The translations under genes were made by a program, and so were the position numbers. Positions 25,970 through 34,294 of a DNA stretch of 64,000 nt are shown piece by piece. Under the pieces are notes generated by a model, which was not told the DNA's origin, did not search any database, and worked only from the letters and a program-made list of their open reading frames with translations. Position 1 is the stretch's first letter; the number at the start of each line of letters is the position of its first letter. The stretch comes from Azospirillum oleiclasticum (GTDB lineage: Bacteria > Pseudomonadota > Alphaproteobacteria > Azospirillales > Azospirillaceae), in contig NZ_JABFFR010000033.1 in NCBI RefSeq assembly GCF_013423485.1, positions 79,643-143,642 of the forward strand. Direction: 5' to 3'.

Positions 25970-26432
25970 AGGTCTCGGCCGGCTGTTGGCCGAACACCCG
26001 TTCTTCCGCGACATGCCCGACGACGTGCGCGAGATCGTCGTCGGCTGCTGCGCCAACGCCCATTACCGGCCGGGCGAGTTCCTGTTCAAGGAGGGCGGGC
26101 CGGCCGACCACTTCTACCTGATCCGTCAGGGCGAGGTGGCGGTGGAGGTGCACGCCCCCGGCCGCAGCGAGGGCGTGGTGGTCGAGAACATCGGGGAGGG
26201 GGAGATCATCGGCTGGTCCTGGCTGGTGCCCCCCTACCGCTGGACCTTCGACGCGCGGGCCGCCGACCAGGTGCGGGCGATCACCATCGACGCCGCCTGC
26301 CTGCGCCGCAAGATCGAGGGCAACCATGAGTTGGGCTACGAGCTGTACAAGCGCTTCATCCCCGTGATGGGCCGCCGCATCTCCGAATCCCGCCTTCGCA
26401 TCGTGGAACTGACGACCGAGCCGGGCGAATAG
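25956..26432 (+). CDS. Cyclic-nucleotide-binding-domain protein (no DNA-binding domain)
   Basis: 158 residues. A single CRP-like beta-barrel domain: FKEGGPADHFYLIRQGEVAVEV is the characteristic hairpin, and IGEGEIIGWSWLVPPYRWTFDARAADQV covers the phosphate-binding cassette region, which lacks the usual RAA/RTA Arg-Ser pattern for cAMP binding. After the C-helix the protein ends with no helix-turn-helix, so it is not a transcription factor. It overlaps the beta-subunit gene and precedes the gamma-subunit gene, so it is made with the hydrogenase and is probably a regulatory or assembly partner. The ligand, if any, is unknown. Confidence 0.82.
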   Translation: MVQIEGLGRLLAEHPFFRDMPDDVREIVVGCCANAHYRPGEFLFKEGGPADHFYLIRQGEVAVEVHAPGRSEGVVVENIGEGEIIGWSWLVPPYRWTFDARAADQVRAITIDAACLRRKIEGNHELGYELYKRFIPVMGRRISESRLRIVELTTEPGE

Positions 26433-26460
26433 CGGCCCGGCCGGCCAAGGAGGCTGCCGC

Positions 26461-27318
26461 ATGGATGGCGTGTTCCTGAATCCCGACCCCGCCGCAGTCG
26501 ACCCGATGGTGCCGCGCCCCTTCCGCATCGAACGCCGGCTGCGGGAGGTGGACGGCTGCTTCACCCTGCACCTGAAGGCGGTGGACGGTCGTCCGCTGCC
26601 CTACAAGCCCGGCCAGTTCAACATGCTCTACGTGTTCGGGGTGGGGGAGGTGGCGATCTCCATCAGCGGCGACTGCCGCGACCTCAACACGCTGGTCCAC
26701 ACGGTGCGGGAGGTGGGCACGGTCACCCGCGCCATGGCGAAGCTCAAGCCCGGCGACTGCATCGGCGTGCGCGGCCCCTTCGGCAACCCCTGGCCGGTGG
26801 AGGAGGCGTATGGCAACGACATCCTGTTCGTCACCGGCACCATCGGCCTCGCCCCGCTGCGCCCGCTGGTCTACGAGGTGCTGAACCGGCGCGACCGCTT
26901 CGGCAAGGTGGTGCTCTGCTACGGCTCCCGCGGCACGCACGACATCCTGTATGAACCGCTGCTGCACCAGTGGCGGGGCCGCTTCGACATGCAGGTCCAT
27001 GTGACCGTGCATTCCGCCCACGCCGGCTACCGCGGCCGGGTGGGCAGCGTCGCCAACCTCGTGAAGATCGCCCGCTTCGACCCGGAGCAGACCACCGCCT
27101 ACGTCTGCCGGTCGGAGACGATGACGCGGCCCGCCGTCCAGGCGCTGCACGACCGCGGCGTCACCTCCGACCGCATCTACGTGACGCTGGAGCGCAACAT
27201 GAAGTGCGGTGTCGGCTTCTGCGGCCATTGCCAGATGGGCGGGTCTTTCATGTGCAAGGACGGGCCGGTCTACCGCTATGCGGACATCGAGCGGATCTTC
27301 ACCGTGCGGGAGCTGTAG
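26461..27318 (+). CDS. Group 3b NiFe hydrogenase gamma subunit (FAD/NAD(P)-binding)
   Basis: 285 residues of the ferredoxin-reductase-like type. The FAD domain has KPGQFNMLYVFGVGEVAISISG; the NAD(P) domain has VRGPFGNPWP, DILFVTGTIGLAPLRPLVYEV and CYGSRGTHDILY. The C-terminus carries a 2Fe-2S site with four Cys in KCGVGFCGHCQMGGSFMCKDG (Cys at about 250, 255, 258 and 266). It moves electrons between NAD(P)H and the iron-sulfur chain of the complex. It starts 29 bases after the CNB-domain gene with an AAGGAGG site and is followed by the delta subunit two bases after its stop. Confidence 0.9.
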   Translation: MDGVFLNPDPAAVDPMVPRPFRIERRLREVDGCFTLHLKAVDGRPLPYKPGQFNMLYVFGVGEVAISISGDCRDLNTLVHTVREVGTVTRAMAKLKPGDCIGVRGPFGNPWPVEEAYGNDILFVTGTIGLAPLRPLVYEVLNRRDRFGKVVLCYGSRGTHDILYEPLLHQWRGRFDMQVHVTVHSAHAGYRGRVGSVANLVKIARFDPEQTTAYVCRSETMTRPAVQALHDRGVTSDRIYVTLERNMKCGVGFCGHCQMGGSFMCKDGPVYRYADIERIFTVREL

Positions 27319-27320
27319 CC

Positions 27321-28121
27321 ATGGCACGCCGCAAACCCAAGCTGGCCGTGTGGAAATTCTCCTCCTGCGACGGCTGCCAGCTTTCGCTTCTCGATTGCGA
27401 GGACGAGCTGTTGGCCGTCGCGGAGTCGGTGGAGATCGCCTATTTCCTGGAAGCGACGCGGGTGGAGATCGCCGGCCCCTACGACCTGTCGCTGGTCGAA
27501 GGCTCCATCGGCACGCCGCACGACGCCCAGCGCATCAAGGAGATCCGGCGCAAGTCGAAGCGCCTCGTCACCATCGGCGCCTGCGCCACCGCCGGCGGCA
27601 TCCAGGCGCTGCGCAACTTCCGCGACGTGGACGGCTTCATTCGGGCGGTGTACGCGCGGCCCGACTACATCGACACGCTGGCGACCTCCACCGCCATCCA
27701 GGACCATGTGACCGTCGATTTCGAGCTGCGCGGCTGCCCCATCGACAAGGGGCAGTTGCTGGAGGTGCTGAACGCCTTCCTCAACGGCCGCCGCCCGGTG
27801 GTGCCGCCGCACAGCCAGTGCCTGGACTGCAAGCTGCACGGCAATGTCTGCATCATGGTGGCGGACGGCACCCCCTGCCTCGGCCCCGTCACCCAGGCCG
27901 GCTGCGGTGCGCTCTGCCCTGCCCACGCCCGCGGCTGCTACGGCTGCTTCGGCCCGAAGGAGACGCCCAACACGGCGGCGCTGGCGAAGCAGCTCGCCGC
28001 GCTCGGCTGCGACGCGCGGACGATCGCCGAGAGCTTCCGCTCCTTCAACGCGAACGCCAAGGCGTTCCGGGAGGAGGGGGACCGGTGGGAGGCTCCAGCC
28101 AAGCAAGGACTTAAGCCATGA
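27321..28121 (+). CDS. Group 3b NiFe hydrogenase delta (small) subunit
   Basis: 266 residues. The proximal 4Fe-4S cluster ligands are seen as SSCDGCQLSLLDCED at residues 14-28, GACATAGG near 92-99 and ELRGCPIDKGQ near 138. A second Cys-rich region (CLDCKLHGNVCIMVADGTPC, then GCGALCPAHARGCYGCFGP, about residues 170-215) would hold further clusters. There is no twin-arginine signal peptide, which fits a soluble cytoplasmic enzyme. It passes electrons between the NiFe site in the alpha subunit and the beta/gamma subunits. The stop overlaps the start of the alpha subunit (ATGA). Confidence 0.9.
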   Translation: MARRKPKLAVWKFSSCDGCQLSLLDCEDELLAVAESVEIAYFLEATRVEIAGPYDLSLVEGSIGTPHDAQRIKEIRRKSKRLVTIGACATAGGIQALRNFRDVDGFIRAVYARPDYIDTLATSTAIQDHVTVDFELRGCPIDKGQLLEVLNAFLNGRRPVVPPHSQCLDCKLHGNVCIMVADGTPCLGPVTQAGCGALCPAHARGCYGCFGPKETPNTAALAKQLAALGCDARTIAESFRSFNANAKAFREEGDRWEAPAKQGLKP

Positions 28122-29431
28122 CCACCCTCGAATCCCCCCCATCCACCCGCACCATCAAGGTCGATGCCCTCGCCCGTGTGGAGGGGGAGGGGGCGTTGCA
28201 TGTGCGGGTGCGGAACGGGGTGGTGCAGGAGATCAAGTTCCGCATCTTCGAGCCGCCCCGCTTCTTCGAGGCGCTGCTGAACGGGCGCCCCTACGGCGAC
28301 GCGCCGGACATCACGTCGCGCATCTGCGGGATCTGCCCGGTCGCCTACATCGTCGGGGCCAGCCAAGCGATGGAAGACGCGCTGGGGCTGACCGTTCCGG
28401 AGCCGGTGCGGATGGCGCGGCGCCTGCTCTATTGCGGGGAGTGGATCCAGAGCCACGTGCTGCACACCTACCTGCTGCACGCGCCCGACTTCCTGGGGCT
28501 GGAGGATTCCATCCAGCTTTCCAAGACCCATCCCGGCGTGGTGGAAAAGGCGCTGGCGCTGAAGAAGACCGGCAACCGCATCCTGGAGGTGCTGGGCGGC
28601 CGCGCCGTGCATCCGGTCAACACCCGCGTCGGGGGCTTCTACAAGGCACCGGACAAGGCGGCGGTGCAGGTGCTGGCGGAGGAGCTCAAGCGCGCGCGGG
28701 AGCTGGCGCTGGACGCCGTGCGCCTGTTCGCCGGCTTCCGCTTCCCGGAGTTCGAGGACGATTACCTGTTCGTGGCGATGACCCATCCCGACGAATACGC
28801 CATCGACCGCGGCCGCATCGTCTCCAGCCGCGGCATGGACATCCCGGTCTCGGCCTTCGAGGAGCATTTCGCCGAGGAGCATGTCGCCCATTCCAACGCG
28901 CTGCACGGGGTGATGCGCGGTTCGGACGTGCCCTATCTGGTGGGGCCGCTGGCGCGCTACGCGCTCAACCATGACCAGCTCTCGCCGCTGGCGAAGGAGG
29001 CCGCGCGGGAGGCCGGGCTGCCGCCGGTGGTCCGCAATCCTTTCATGAGCCTGATCGTACGCGCGGTCGAGGTGGTGTACGCCTGCGACGAGGCGGTGCG
29101 GCTGGCCGAGGCGTACGAGCCGTTCGAGCCGGCCTTCGTGGCCGCGCCCCCGCGCGCCGGGCGCGGCACCGGCTGCACCGAGGCGCCGCGCGGGCTCTGC
29201 TTCCACCGCTACGAGCTGGACGGGGAGGGGCGGATCACCGGTGCCTCCATCGTGCCGCCGACCTCGCAGAACCAGGCGCGGATCGAGGCGGACCTGCTGG
29301 GGGTGGTCAAGGCCAACCTGTTGCTGGCCGACGACGATCTACGCCGCCTGTGCGAGCAGACCATCCGCAACTACGACCCGTGCATCTCCTGCGCCACCCA
29401 CTTCCTGCAGCTGACGGTGGATCGCGGGTGA
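28118..29431 (+). CDS. Group 3b NiFe hydrogenase alpha (large, catalytic) subunit
   Basis: 437 residues. Both nickel-binding motifs are present: L1 SRICGICP (about 66-73) and L2 DPCISCATH (about 420-428). An HPVNTRVGGFYK segment near 166-177 is typical of group 3. After the last L2 histidine there are nine residues (FLQLTVDRG), a short tail that a maturation protease could remove. The enzyme would interconvert hydrogen and NADPH (or reduce sulfur compounds, as in Pyrococcus sulfhydrogenase) in the cytoplasm. Last gene of the operon. No hyp maturation or protease genes are in this window, so they must be elsewhere if the enzyme is active. Confidence 0.92.
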   Translation: MTTLESPPSTRTIKVDALARVEGEGALHVRVRNGVVQEIKFRIFEPPRFFEALLNGRPYGDAPDITSRICGICPVAYIVGASQAMEDALGLTVPEPVRMARRLLYCGEWIQSHVLHTYLLHAPDFLGLEDSIQLSKTHPGVVEKALALKKTGNRILEVLGGRAVHPVNTRVGGFYKAPDKAAVQVLAEELKRARELALDAVRLFAGFRFPEFEDDYLFVAMTHPDEYAIDRGRIVSSRGMDIPVSAFEEHFAEEHVAHSNALHGVMRGSDVPYLVGPLARYALNHDQLSPLAKEAAREAGLPPVVRNPFMSLIVRAVEVVYACDEAVRLAEAYEPFEPAFVAAPPRAGRGTGCTEAPRGLCFHRYELDGEGRITGASIVPPTSQNQARIEADLLGVVKANLLLADDDLRRLCEQTIRNYDPCISCATHFLQLTVDRG

Positions 29432-29455
29432 ACCGTCCAGATACCGAGAGGTCCA

Positions 29456-29485
29456 TGCACGCCGGGCAACACGGCCCTGCGTGCA
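29456..29485. terminator. Hairpin after the hydrogenase operon
   Basis: TGCACGC at 29456-29462 pairs with GCGTGCA at 29479-29485; inside it, after one mismatch, GGGC pairs with GCCC around a six-base loop. It begins 25 bases after the alpha-subunit stop. No T-run follows, so termination is possible but unproven. Confidence 0.4.
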
Positions 29486-29547
29486 CAAGGCGTGTGCAGA
29501 CGGGCCCACGTGGTTAGCCTCGCGGACCAATCCGCGCAGGAAACGCC

Positions 29548-30462
29548 ATGACCATCGCCCGTTCGGCCGTCATTCCGGACACCCGCCTCGGCATCCTGAT
29601 GATGCTGGGCGGCATGACCCTGTTCACCTTCAACGACGCGCTCGGCAAATGGCTGGTGACCGGCTACCCGGTCGCCATGCTGCTGGCGATCCGCGGGGTG
29701 GGCGGCATGCTGGTGCTGGCGCCGATGCTGGCGCGGCAGGGGGTGGCTGCCACCTTCGCGGTGCGCCGCTGGCCCTGGCACCTGCTGCGGGTTGCGCTGG
29801 TCACGGTGGACGCGGCCCTCTTCTACTGGGCCGTCCGCTACCTGCCGCTGGCGGAGGTGATGACGATCTACATGTCGGCGCCGCTGATCGTCACCGCGCT
29901 GTCGGTGCCGCTGCTGGGCGAACGGGTGGGCTGGCGGCGCTGGGTGGCGGTGTGCGTGGGCTTCGCCGGTGTGGTGCTGGTGCTGAACCCGGCGGGACAG
30001 TTCGACCCCTGGCCGTCGATCGTTGCGCTGATCGGTGCCTTGACCTTCTCGCTCGGCCTGATCACCACCCGCGTGCTGCGCGACGACGGCAACCTGACGC
30101 TGGTGGGCTACCAGACGCTGGGCGGCTGCCTGCTGGGCGCCGCGGCGCTGCCGATGGGCTGGGTGACGCCGACCCCGCTGGACGTCGTGTTGCTGCTGCT
30201 GCTGGGCGTGGTGGCGCTGGGCGGTCACGCGGCGGTCAACCGCTCGCTCCAGCTCAGCCCGGCGGCGGTCGTGGTGCCGTTCCAGTATGTGTCGATCCTG
30301 TGGGCGGTGGCCCTGGATCTGCTGGTCTGGAGCACGGTGCCGAGCGTCCAGGTGGCGGTCGGGGCCACGCTGATCATCGGCAGCGGCCTGTTCGTCTTCC
30401 ATCGCGAGCAGCAGGTCGCGCGCGGTGTCGCCGCGGCGGCGGGTGGCGAGGGGCCACCGTGA
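29548..30462 (+). CDS. EamA/DMT-family permease
   Basis: 304 residues with ten membrane helices arranged as two EamA repeats: the first ends ALFYWAVRYLPLAEVMTIYMSAPL and LLGERVGWRRWVAVCVGFAGVVLVL, and the second ends PAAVVVPFQYVSILWAVALD and VGATLIIGSGLFVFHRE. Members of the family export or import small metabolites such as amino acids or nucleosides. The substrate is not readable. It lies behind the hydrogenase hairpin and is probably a separate transcript. Confidence 0.87.
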   Translation: MTIARSAVIPDTRLGILMMLGGMTLFTFNDALGKWLVTGYPVAMLLAIRGVGGMLVLAPMLARQGVAATFAVRRWPWHLLRVALVTVDAALFYWAVRYLPLAEVMTIYMSAPLIVTALSVPLLGERVGWRRWVAVCVGFAGVVLVLNPAGQFDPWPSIVALIGALTFSLGLITTRVLRDDGNLTLVGYQTLGGCLLGAAALPMGWVTPTPLDVVLLLLLGVVALGGHAAVNRSLQLSPAAVVVPFQYVSILWAVALDLLVWSTVPSVQVAVGATLIIGSGLFVFHREQQVARGVAAAAGGEGPP

Positions 30463-30521
30463 GGGGTTGATCCGGCCGGCGCGGATCTGCGTACAGTGAT
30501 GGGCTAGCCAATGGAGGGAAC

Positions 30522-31076
30522 ATGCGCCGCGTCCTCTCGACCGTCCTCGTCCTCCTCGCCGCCGCCATGGGAGCATCGCCCGCCATGTCCGCACCCGCCA
30601 CGCCCTACGACGTCACCTTCACCGCCATCGACGGCAAGCCCATGCCGCTCGCCGACTACCGCGGGAAGGCGCTGCTGGTGGTGAACACCGCATCGCAATG
30701 CGGCTTCACGCCCCAGTACAAGGGGCTCCAGGCGTTGTGGGAGCGCTACCGCGACCGTGGTCTGGTGGTGATCGGCGTGCCGTCCAACGATTTCGGCGGG
30801 CAGGAGCCGGGTCAGGCGGAGGAGATCAAGCAGTTCTGCGAGACCACCTACCGCGTGGACTTTCCCCTGGCCGACAAGGCGGTCGTGACAGGCGGCGGCG
30901 CGCATCCCTTCTACCAGTGGGCGGCCGGCGCCTTCGGCGCGGATTCGCGCCCGCGCTGGAACTTCCACAAATTCGTGATCGGAGCCGACGGCCGGCCGGT
31001 CGCCTCCTTCCCCTCGCGCACCACGCCGGACAGTGACGAGATGCGCAAGGCGGTGGAAGCGGCGCTGCCGCGCTGA
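30522..31076 (+). CDS. Glutathione peroxidase-family protein, exported
   Basis: 184 residues. A signal peptide (MRRVLSTVLVLLAAAMGASPAMSA) is followed by the GPx fold: LLVVNTASQCGFTPQYKGLQ holds the peroxidatic Cys (not selenocysteine), VIGVPSNDFGGQEPG the conserved Gln, and PRWNFHKFVIG the Trp-Asn pair. A second Cys in IKQFCETTY could serve as the resolving residue of a thioredoxin-type cycle. It should reduce peroxides in the periplasm. The ATG has a GGAGGGA site. It converges with the PRC-barrel gene. Confidence 0.9.
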   Translation: MRRVLSTVLVLLAAAMGASPAMSAPATPYDVTFTAIDGKPMPLADYRGKALLVVNTASQCGFTPQYKGLQALWERYRDRGLVVIGVPSNDFGGQEPGQAEEIKQFCETTYRVDFPLADKAVVTGGGAHPFYQWAAGAFGADSRPRWNFHKFVIGADGRPVASFPSRTTPDSDEMRKAVEAALPR

Positions 31077-31080
31077 GGCG

Positions 31081-31512
31081 TCAGCGCAGCGGCTTCACGT
31101 CCGGATCGACGCCGCTGGCGGCGGGGGTGTCGGCGTCGTACTGCGGCATGGATTCCAGCTTGTCGCGGTCGGCATCGACGACCACCTGTTTGGCGCCGGT
31201 GGAAAGTTTGGCCTCGCTCCACGGCAGGGCCACCCGCCGCTCGCCGATTCCGGCCACGCCGCCCCACTCCAGCACCAGACCGGCGACGGTCCCGTCCGGC
31301 TTCACCAGGATGTTCTCCACCGCGCCGACCTTGCGGCCATCGGGCGCGGCCGCGTCGGTGCCGATGAGGTGCTCGACGAGGCGCACCTTGACGTTCGCCG
31401 GTGGCGGATTGGCCGCGACCACGGGGTCGCGTGGCGCCAGCGGCGTATCGGACTGGGCCATCGCCGGGGTTGCGACGGATGCGGCGAGGATCAAGGCCGT
31501 GAGCGTGCGCAT
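31081..31512 (-). CDS. Exported PRC-barrel domain protein
   Basis: 143 residues with a signal peptide (MRTLTALILAASVATPAMA). The core reads VEHLIGTDAAAPDGRKVGAVENILVKPDGTVAGLVLEWG and RRVALPWSEAKL, matching PRC-barrel domains, small beta barrels also found in photosynthetic reaction centre H and RimM. In this family single-domain periplasmic members are common in alphaproteobacteria and of unknown role. A GGAGGG site precedes the ATG on the minus strand. Confidence 0.8.
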   Translation of the reverse strand: MRTLTALILAASVATPAMAQSDTPLAPRDPVVAANPPPANVKVRLVEHLIGTDAAAPDGRKVGAVENILVKPDGTVAGLVLEWGGVAGIGERRVALPWSEAKLSTGAKQVVVDADRDKLESMPQYDADTPAASGVDPDVKPLR

Positions 31513-31638
31513 GGGAGCGTCCCTCCGTCTGACGAGCGCGGGTCGACACCCGGCAAACGGCCGTGCGCCACGGATGGTTCCCGCAAGCCCCGTCGGAACG
31601 GTTCCCGGCCGGCCCCCGCATGAGGGGTGCCGCGGTGG

Positions 31639-32973
31639 CTACAACGGCCGGCCCTTCTCCAGAATCTCGGTCAGCACGCGGTTGGCCTCGGTCGGGCCGG
31701 CGATCAGTTCGATCAGGCGGACGGCGGTGTAGCCGGCCCTGGTGCCGGCGCCCACCGTCCCGGCCGACCCCAGCGCCTGGCGGGCCGAGGTGGTGAGGGT
31801 GCCGATGGTCCGGTCGGTGACGGTGCGCAGTTCGGTGCGCAGGCCGAGGCTGTCGGCCACCACCGCGCATTTGCGCAGCGCGCGGGCGTGGTTCTCGGCG
31901 CGCAGCAGGGACTCACGGTCGGGAAATCCGCCGGCGGCCGGGGCCATGGCGGCGATGATGCTGCCATCGGCCTCGTGGAGCACCTGGGTGCGGACCATCT
32001 CGTGAACGGCGCCGCGGATGTCCTTCAGGCGCTTGTCGAACTCGTTGCGGCGGCTGACCTCCATGGCGCCGCGGGTGGCGTCCAGGCTGTTGACGAGATC
32101 GACCGCAAGGTCGGCGGCGGCCAGCCGGTCGGGTTTGCCCTCGTCCTGGGCGGCGGCGTTCTTGAGGACGCGCACGCGGGTCTCGATCTGCGCCACCACT
32201 CCGCCGCTCACCTCCGCGAAGAGGGCGGCGCGGTCGGAGGACTTCTGGCCGAAATCCAGGTTCCACAGGCTGCCCAGCAGCATGGCGGGATCGGCAAGGC
32301 GCGCCGCGGCCACCAGCACCAGCACGCGCAACGCCTCCGGCCGCGAGCGCGCAAGCGCCTTGCCGATCGTCTGCACGGCCTGCAGATGGTCGTCGTGCAG
32401 CCGCGCGACCGGCTTGGGCGACAGCGCCTTTTTGAGTGCGACGATTTCGCCGGCCGCCGCCAGGGCGTTCCCGACATGCTGGAGCTGGCGGACGCGCGCG
32501 GTGTTGAGGCGGATCTCGAGTTCGTCGGCAAGGCGACCGGCCTCGAACGCGGCGGTGACGGCGAAGACCGCCGCGGCGCCCGCGGTCCACAGCTCCAGCG
32601 ACAGCGCTTCCAGCGCCGGTCCGTCGGCGGATTTCAGCCGCGCGGACAGGTCGGCCACCAGCGTCGCCCCCATCTCCGCCTCCACCAGCGGCCACAGGCG
32701 GTTGACGACCACGCGTTCGATGGCGTCCACCGGGGTGCGGTCGCCGGGAAGGGGTGGCTCGAACAGGTCCTCGAAGGGTTCGCAGAACACGCGCTTCAGG
32801 GTCGGGCGGCGGCGCGGCTTCACCTCGGCCAGCCGGGGCCGGATCAGCGAGAAGGTCTTCTGCACCTCCGGATTGTGGCCCATGTGCTCCAGCAGCGAGA
32901 CCACCTCGCGGAACTTCTGCTCGTCGATGTAGAGCAGCTGCTGGCCCAGGATGTTCAGGTCTTCCGCTGCCAT
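31639..32973 (-). CDS. Unknown helical protein, partner of the 33001-34104 product
   Basis: 444 residues, Ala/Leu/Glu-rich and predicted almost wholly alpha-helical, without signal peptide or membrane segments. Recognisable only as soluble: NILGQQLLYIDEQKFREVVSLLEHMGHNPEVQKTF at the start and a long middle of helices. I do not recognise a family. The ATG at 32973 is preceded by GGAGG nine bases upstream, which lies in a tandem 14-bp repeat; a GTG just before it at 32976 is also in frame. It follows another unknown gene on the same strand and is probably translationally coupled to it. Confidence 0.6.
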   Translation of the reverse strand: MAAEDLNILGQQLLYIDEQKFREVVSLLEHMGHNPEVQKTFSLIRPRLAEVKPRRRPTLKRVFCEPFEDLFEPPLPGDRTPVDAIERVVVNRLWPLVEAEMGATLVADLSARLKSADGPALEALSLELWTAGAAAVFAVTAAFEAGRLADELEIRLNTARVRQLQHVGNALAAAGEIVALKKALSPKPVARLHDDHLQAVQTIGKALARSRPEALRVLVLVAAARLADPAMLLGSLWNLDFGQKSSDRAALFAEVSGGVVAQIETRVRVLKNAAAQDEGKPDRLAAADLAVDLVNSLDATRGAMEVSRRNEFDKRLKDIRGAVHEMVRTQVLHEADGSIIAAMAPAAGGFPDRESLLRAENHARALRKCAVVADSLGLRTELRTVTDRTIGTLTTSARQALGSAGTVGAGTRAGYTAVRLIELIAGPTEANRVLTEILEKGRPL

Positions 32974-33012
32974 CACACCACCTCCATCACACCGCCTCCA
33001 TCACGCCGCTCT
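32971..33012 (-). repeat. Three tandem 14-bp repeats carrying ribosome site and start codon; two four-codon mini-ORFs
   Basis: Read on the minus strand, units resembling GGAGGYGGTGTGAT follow one another. The stop TGA of the upstream gene (33001-33003) overlaps an ATG that encodes Met-Glu-Ala-Val-stop; that stop overlaps the next ATG, encoding Met-Glu-Val-Val-stop; and that stop overlaps the ATG of the downstream gene at 32973. Each unit contains a GGAGG nine bases before the next ATG. This forms a chain of TGATG overlaps. Confidence 0.75.
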
Positions 33013-34104
33013 CGTCTTGAGCTGCTCGATCCGCTGCACGAGGTCGGCGTCGAGCTGTCCGGTACGCCAGTCCACATAGGCCCGCACGATCTTGCGGTTG
33101 GCCGTCAGCACCTTGCCGGCTTCCAGCGAGAAGTCGATGCGGCCCTCGTCCCTGGGCAGCAGCGGGATGATGCGGAAGATGTCGTGCACCGCCATGTCCT
33201 GCTCGTGGCGGCTGCGGCCATGGGCGTCGGCCCACAGCGCCGTGATGTAGTCCCACCCGTCGAGCAGCCAGGACAGCCGCGTGCAGGCGGCCTTCACCTC
33301 CTTGCGCTTGGCCTCCCATTGGCGGAGCAGAAGCTCGAAGGCGCTCACCGACTGATCGAGGCGGGTCACCACGTGGCGGACGTGGTTGAGCGTGTGCTCC
33401 GCCACCTCCGCGCAGAAGCCGCCGATGGGGCCGGCCTCGCTCTTCGTGGTCGTCGACCATTCGGTCATCGTGTCGTGGAACTTCTGCAGCTCCTTCGCCA
33501 TGCGCCGCAGCCGCGCCGGCTTGGGCGAGGTGGGAAGCCCCACCGGCTCCATGAACAGCGCCAGCTCCGCCACGCGCGTGTACAGCTCGGTGGCGTCGAT
33601 GCCCAGGCTCTTGGCGGCGCGGGTCATCGAATCGCGGGTCAGCTTCTCGCCCTGCGCCGAGCCCAGCCCGGCCTTCAGGATCTGGCCCGCGTCCAGCCCC
33701 ACGGCCTTCAGCACCTCGGTGATGAGCTGGTAGTTGATGAGGAGCCGCTGCTCCTCGTCGTCGCGCATGGCGGCCTCGGCGGCGTCCGCCGCGTTGGGGC
33801 CGGCGAGCCCGAACCTGGCGGTCTCCAGCGTCGCCTTACGCAGGTCGTCGGGGGAGCAGCCGCCGCTCTTCATCAGGATATCCTGGAGACAACGGTCGTG
33901 CACCGTCATCGGGAAGGCCAGCGGCAGCGATTTCCAGGCCACCACATAGACGCCACGGCCTTCGGAGATGTTGGGGATCAGCACCTCCAGATTGCCGCGC
34001 TCGTCCTGCCGCACACGGGTCTGGGCCAGGGTGGGCGTGGTGAACCCCACCGCGGCCCCGCGTTCCTCGAAGGTGGACGGCGCGAAGTTGGTGAGCGAGC
34101 GCAT
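33001..34104 (-). CDS. Unknown protein, upstream partner of the 31639-32973 product
   Basis: 367 residues, mostly helical, no signal peptide. The first ~70 residues are strand-like (LEVLIPNISEGRGVYVVAWKSLPLAF) and the rest helical, with TRLSWLLDGWDYITALWADA near residue 270 and a C-terminal ALEAGKVLTANRKIVRAYVDWRTGQLD-like stretch. I cannot name the family. Its stop overlaps the tandem start/stop repeat that leads into the next gene, so the two proteins are probably made together in a fixed ratio. Nothing around them fixes a function. Confidence 0.6.
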   Translation of the reverse strand: MRSLTNFAPSTFEERGAAVGFTTPTLAQTRVRQDERGNLEVLIPNISEGRGVYVVAWKSLPLAFPMTVHDRCLQDILMKSGGCSPDDLRKATLETARFGLAGPNAADAAEAAMRDDEEQRLLINYQLITEVLKAVGLDAGQILKAGLGSAQGEKLTRDSMTRAAKSLGIDATELYTRVAELALFMEPVGLPTSPKPARLRRMAKELQKFHDTMTEWSTTTKSEAGPIGGFCAEVAEHTLNHVRHVVTRLDQSVSAFELLLRQWEAKRKEVKAACTRLSWLLDGWDYITALWADAHGRSRHEQDMAVHDIFRIIPLLPRDEGRIDFSLEAGKVLTANRKIVRAYVDWRTGQLDADLVQRIEQLKTRAA

Positions 34105-34294
34105 GGGCGGGCCGGTCGTTCGGTGGCACGGACGCTGAGCATGATAACGAACAATCCTTAAAAGTTAGATCAAATCCGCGATCGCTCGCCGCGCTGCGGC
34201 AGGCGGCCTGTCGGCATGGCCTTTCCGGGGTAAGCCGACACGTCCGCACCCGCCACGCGTTAAGCACAGGCGACGGGAACGGGAGGGTGGCCGC

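Noticed and set aside
25956..26432. Reading the CNB-domain protein as a Crp/Fnr transcription factor for the hydrogenase operon
   Set aside because: The protein ends after the C-helix; there is no helix-turn-helix domain.
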